DNA of 64,000 bases from Plectrocnemia conspersa. Lineage: Eukaryota; Arthropoda; Insecta; Trichoptera; Polycentropodidae. The stretch covers positions 2,356,001 through 2,420,000 of the forward strand of contig VTFK01000003.1 in assembly GCA_009617715.1 (NCBI GenBank). The letters run 5' to 3'. This document shows, in pieces, positions 61,013 to 64,000 of the stretch. The notes under the pieces were generated by a model that did no database searches, was not told where the DNA came from, and worked only from the letters and a program-made list of their open reading frames with translations. Position 1 is the stretch's first letter, and every line of letters begins with the position of its first letter. The position numbers were made by a program, and so were the translations under genes.

Positions 61013-62695
61013 TTAATTAACAGATTTATCAAAAATTTCCATCCAAAGTGTTCTCCTTTCTGGTATTAGATCTTGATGCATTTCAACATTTTCACTAATT
61101 TTAAAATACTGATGATTTTCTATCGTTGATGGTTCCCATATATTCTTGATCAAGTCTGAAGTCTCTGGCGTTGGATTTCTGAAAAAAAAAATTTAAATTA
61201 ATATTGATAATTATTAATTATTAATAATAAATAAAAAGCACCTACCCCGTTTTAGCGAAATCAGACCACATTTTTACCATCCTATCTTTAGTCTTAACGT
61301 CTGCTGTAGGAGCCGCTTTAATATCTATCATCGATGAACTCATTAAATACAGCATATCGTCATTGTGAGTAGCACCTTGACCTTCAGGATGAAATACTTT
61401 CTTAAATATATTTATTGCGCCTTCATAAGTGAACAAATACATGAATTGATCCATAGAACTGTGCTTCAATCGTTGCTCCAAAGAATATAATATACCGCTA
61501 TTGAAACCGACATCAGATAAAAAATCTGAATATCCTCCAGTTTGACCATACATTTGTTTCAATTTCTCATTCAGACCTTCACCGTGTTGTTTCAAATATT
61601 TAGGTACAAATTCTAAGAAGTTTCCAGATTCAAAACATTGCTTATAGTCGTATTCCATCATGAGCCATTCCAATAAATATCCTTCTGTACCACTAAAACC
61701 TGCCATGACAGGAACTTTATGGAATCCCCCTTTCCTTAAGATATCTATTGGCTCTTCGTTCAAAAACCCATCATATCCCTCAAGCTCATTAATAACAGGC
61801 ACAAACGCAAAATGGTGACTTTCTTTCAAATCCTCCTCATCCAACATATTATAAGCAGTTTCCACAAGATGTGCTGCATCGAAACTATTAATGAATTCAA
61901 ATAATCCTTCATTTTGATCAGATTTATAACCCAGTATTTTAGCGAACTTCTTAGCATATTCCACACCACCTCTTAATCTAGCCCAAGGATTCAAAACCGA
62001 ACCAGATTGCAAGATTGCCTTATTAAATAAATTTCTAGATTTTGGCGATAATAAATGATATTCTACTGAAGCAGATCCAGCGCTTACTCCAAATATAGTT
62101 ATATTATCCGGATCTCCTCCGAATTTACGAATGTTATCCTTGACCCAACGCATTGCTAAATTCTGATCTTTGAGTCCCATATCGCCAGTAGCGTTTACTG
62201 GGTCTGTACATAAGAAACCGAATACTCCTAGCCTATAACCGATAGTCACCACCAATACATCCTTCTCGATTAAATAATCGGGGCCAAACATGTCACTCGA
62301 TCCTTCGACAAATCCACCTCCGTGTATGTATAGCATAACTGGTAATAAAGTCATGGTTTTTAAGATCGGCGCATAGACGTTTAGAAAAGGCAATCTTCAC
62401 TTCCACTAAGTACGTTAGAAAAATGATCCCGTTGTATAGATGGACTTCCTACTTTAGTGGCATCTTTAATACCGCTCCAGGGACCAATCGGCACTGATTC
62501 CTGAAAAAAATATTTTTTTAAAGTGAACCATAATATTAAAATACACAATAAGCACCTCACCTTGAATCTTAAGTTACCAATTGGAGGTTCAGCGTAAGGA
62601 ATTCCAGTAAAACTATTATACATTACTCCATTTGCTGTCGTTAATGTTGCTCCGAGCAGTTGTCCCTGCTGTACCACAACAGTAGGTCCAGACAT
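61013..62695 (-). CDS. Type-B carboxylesterase (insect intracellular esterase-like), with a 1-nt frameshift
   Basis: Three coding exons on the minus strand: 62695-62561, 62500-61246 and 61178-61013, with introns of 60 and 67 bp and GT/AG ends. The predicted length is about 518 aa if one missing base is allowed for. An alpha/beta-hydrolase carboxylesterase fold is clear: GIPYAEPPIGNLRFK (31-45), SEDC (79-82), oxyanion-hole HGGG (105-108), nucleophile motif GVSAG with Ser185 (family consensus GESAG), Glu318 in SGTEG, and His424 in GATHNDD. There is no signal peptide, so it is likely a cytosolic esterase of the detoxification/pheromone-degrading type. The start is the only in-frame ATG downstream of the predicted cap site; upstream in-frame codons contain no ATG. 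At 62385-62388 the T-run of four shifts the frame and gives a premature TAA right after SEDCLF, while perfect homology resumes one frame over with LNVY. All else is intact, so it is either a young pseudogene or a homopolymer base-call error. Confidence 0.9.
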
Positions 62696-62735
62696 ATTTA
62701 TTTTATGAGTACTCTTCAAATCGACAGTCAACTGG

Positions 62736-62769
62736 GCAATGAATATCTCGCATGTGCATATGCTTTATA
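62736..62769 (-). promoter_or_regulatory. TATA box and initiator of the carboxylesterase gene
   Basis: On the minus strand TATAAAGCA begins at 62769 and an arthropod-type initiator TCATTG has its A at 62740, 29 bases downstream. That is the canonical TATA-to-start spacing. The predicted 5'UTR is about 45 nt and leads directly to the ATG at 62695. Confidence 0.65.
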
Positions 62770-62842
62770 ATATAAGTAGTTGAAAATTACATGGTTTCAA
62801 GTAAGTAATTTATCTTTAACTCTGGTTCTCAGACTGTAAAAA

Positions 62843-62875
62843 TTCTATTTTGATATTAAAAATATCAAAATAGAA
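62843..62875. repeat. Perfect inverted repeat upstream of the carboxylesterase promoter
   Basis: Two 15-bp arms (TTCTATTTTGATATT and its exact complement) are separated by AAA. The hairpin stands about 75-105 bases upstream of the predicted TATA box. It could be a dyad binding site or a chance AT-rich palindrome. Confidence 0.6.
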
Positions 62876-64000
62876 ATTTGTATCAAATATAACAAAATGC
62901 CGATTGACAGGTGTTATTGAATAATATTTTTCTACACAAGCCGTGTTACTGCGTAACTATTTGTCAAAAATATGCGTGCGAATATATTATTCCAAGTATT
63001 TTTAGAAACAGAATTACACAATGCTTTTACGGCATTTTACCTGAAACGGTAGAAATTATTTATTATGGACTGATAAAGTTTATTTCGGTTCACGTCTTTC
63101 AAAGTAACAGCTCTTTATATAATAATGTTTTCTATACGAATCAAGAGTATTTCAGTTTATATAATATATAATATAAAATTGAATTTATATACAATACAAA
63201 ATAGTATTCGCTTAAAACTACATATTTAATACAGATTTTTTTTAACAATGTTATAAATTTTGTATAAATTTGTTTATGTATTACAATATAAATTGATTTA
63301 TAAGTAAAAAAAGTGTTGATTAAATATTTTAAGATATCGGCGTTTTAAGTAAAATACATTATGTGTAATTAAAGTTCAATATTAAAATTATAAATTTATA
63401 AGTAAAAATTGTCTTAATTCGTCAAAAAATTAAATAAAAATATTCAATTAATGATCATTAATGACAAATAATATTTGGATTAAACCATGTGTCTATTTAC
63501 AATAGAAAGAGTTAACACATACTATTAATCATAAAAAAGTCTGGTTCGATTTATGATAAAACGTTTTAAAACGCTTAAGAAATAATCTTTGTTTACATGC
63601 AACACCGTGACAAACCTCTCAACGGATTAATTCGCAAGGTACGCGCCATAAATCAGAAAAGAATTAATATATCCATCGCCCTAAAAAGAGATAGCTAGTG
63701 CATTTGAGTTTATCCTCAAAACGATCGTTTATGACATGTCTTAGCGACCAATGGTAATTTGATAATAAAAAAATTGCATCCCACAGAAAAAAAAGGAAAA
63801 ATACACTTTATCGGGAAACTTTCACTCATCACTTCACTTCAGATTGACTGAGGATCATCCACACTTAAACATTTATATCAGAGATAAATGAATCAGATCT
63901 TCAAAAACCGACCAACTTGGACTGCAACCGAGAGGAGGCCGACATAACTTCAAACCAGCGAAGATCTCAGAAGCCGCCGCTTCTCTCTTCGCATCCACTG
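62876..64000. other. Upstream flank of the carboxylesterase
   Basis: AT-rich to about 63600, with an unrecognised 86-codon frame at 62911-63171. The last 110 bases turn GC-richer (AACCGAGAGGAGGCCGACAT, AGCCGCCGCTTCTCTCTTCG) and run off the window. They may be an exon or element that continues outside. Confidence 0.3.

Noticed and set aside
62696..62731. A longer N-terminus for the carboxylesterase starting at 62731
   Set aside because: The codon at 62731 is TTG, not ATG; the first in-frame ATG is at 62695, and the predicted cap site at 62740 leaves a normal short leader.

Overview
The window is strongly AT-rich animal nuclear DNA, almost certainly from an insect. It holds two spliced protein genes with short introns (60-120 bp), a CRAL-TRIO lipid-transfer-type gene and a type-B carboxylesterase. 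Around them lies a dense layer of decayed mariner, LINE (CR1/jockey-like), tRNA-derived SINE, hAT-like and foldback elements. No bacterial operon, phage, CRISPR or rRNA signal is present. The insect order cannot be fixed from sequence alone.

Layout. 0-9 kb: intergenic DNA with two SINE families (A and B), a pogo-type transposon end and a 133-bp MITE nested inside a SINE. 9-23 kb: mostly featureless AT-rich DNA with a truncated copy of a 625-bp repeat (family D, 11.2 kb), a 15.3-kb block with repeated GGTCAGAAT motifs, and a few GC-richer islets that may be first exons or regulatory DNA. 22.9-24.6 kb: a degenerate tandem array of about 450-bp units. 27.5 kb: a 73-nt hairpin with the geometry of an animal pre-miRNA. 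30.0-30.6 kb: an LTR-like block with a primer-binding-site-like sequence. 32.6-34.0 kb: a five-coding-exon CRAL-TRIO gene, complete and apparently functional. 38.3-39.1 kb: an internally deleted mariner. 40.2-41.2 kb: a decayed LINE reverse transcriptase. 43.9-45.2 kb: a second LINE relic split by a DNA transposon carrying a long, near-perfect palindrome. 46.6-47.9 kb: SINE B, a near full-length family D element and a second copy of the palindrome sequence. 49.8 and 55.8 kb: further SINE A copies. 61.0-62.8 kb: the carboxylesterase on the minus strand, with all catalytic residues and a textbook TATA/initiator pair, but with a one-base frameshift in a T-run of its second coding exon.

The two genes are not an operon and share no evident pathway beyond both belonging to families that handle lipophilic molecules (lipid or retinoid binding; ester hydrolysis). 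Everything between them is best read as intergenic DNA shaped by successive transposon insertions. The most unusual items are the palindrome-bearing transposon family, the paired family D elements with a conserved internal palindrome, the 450-bp tandem array and the miRNA-like hairpin. None matches a named element that I can assign with certainty.
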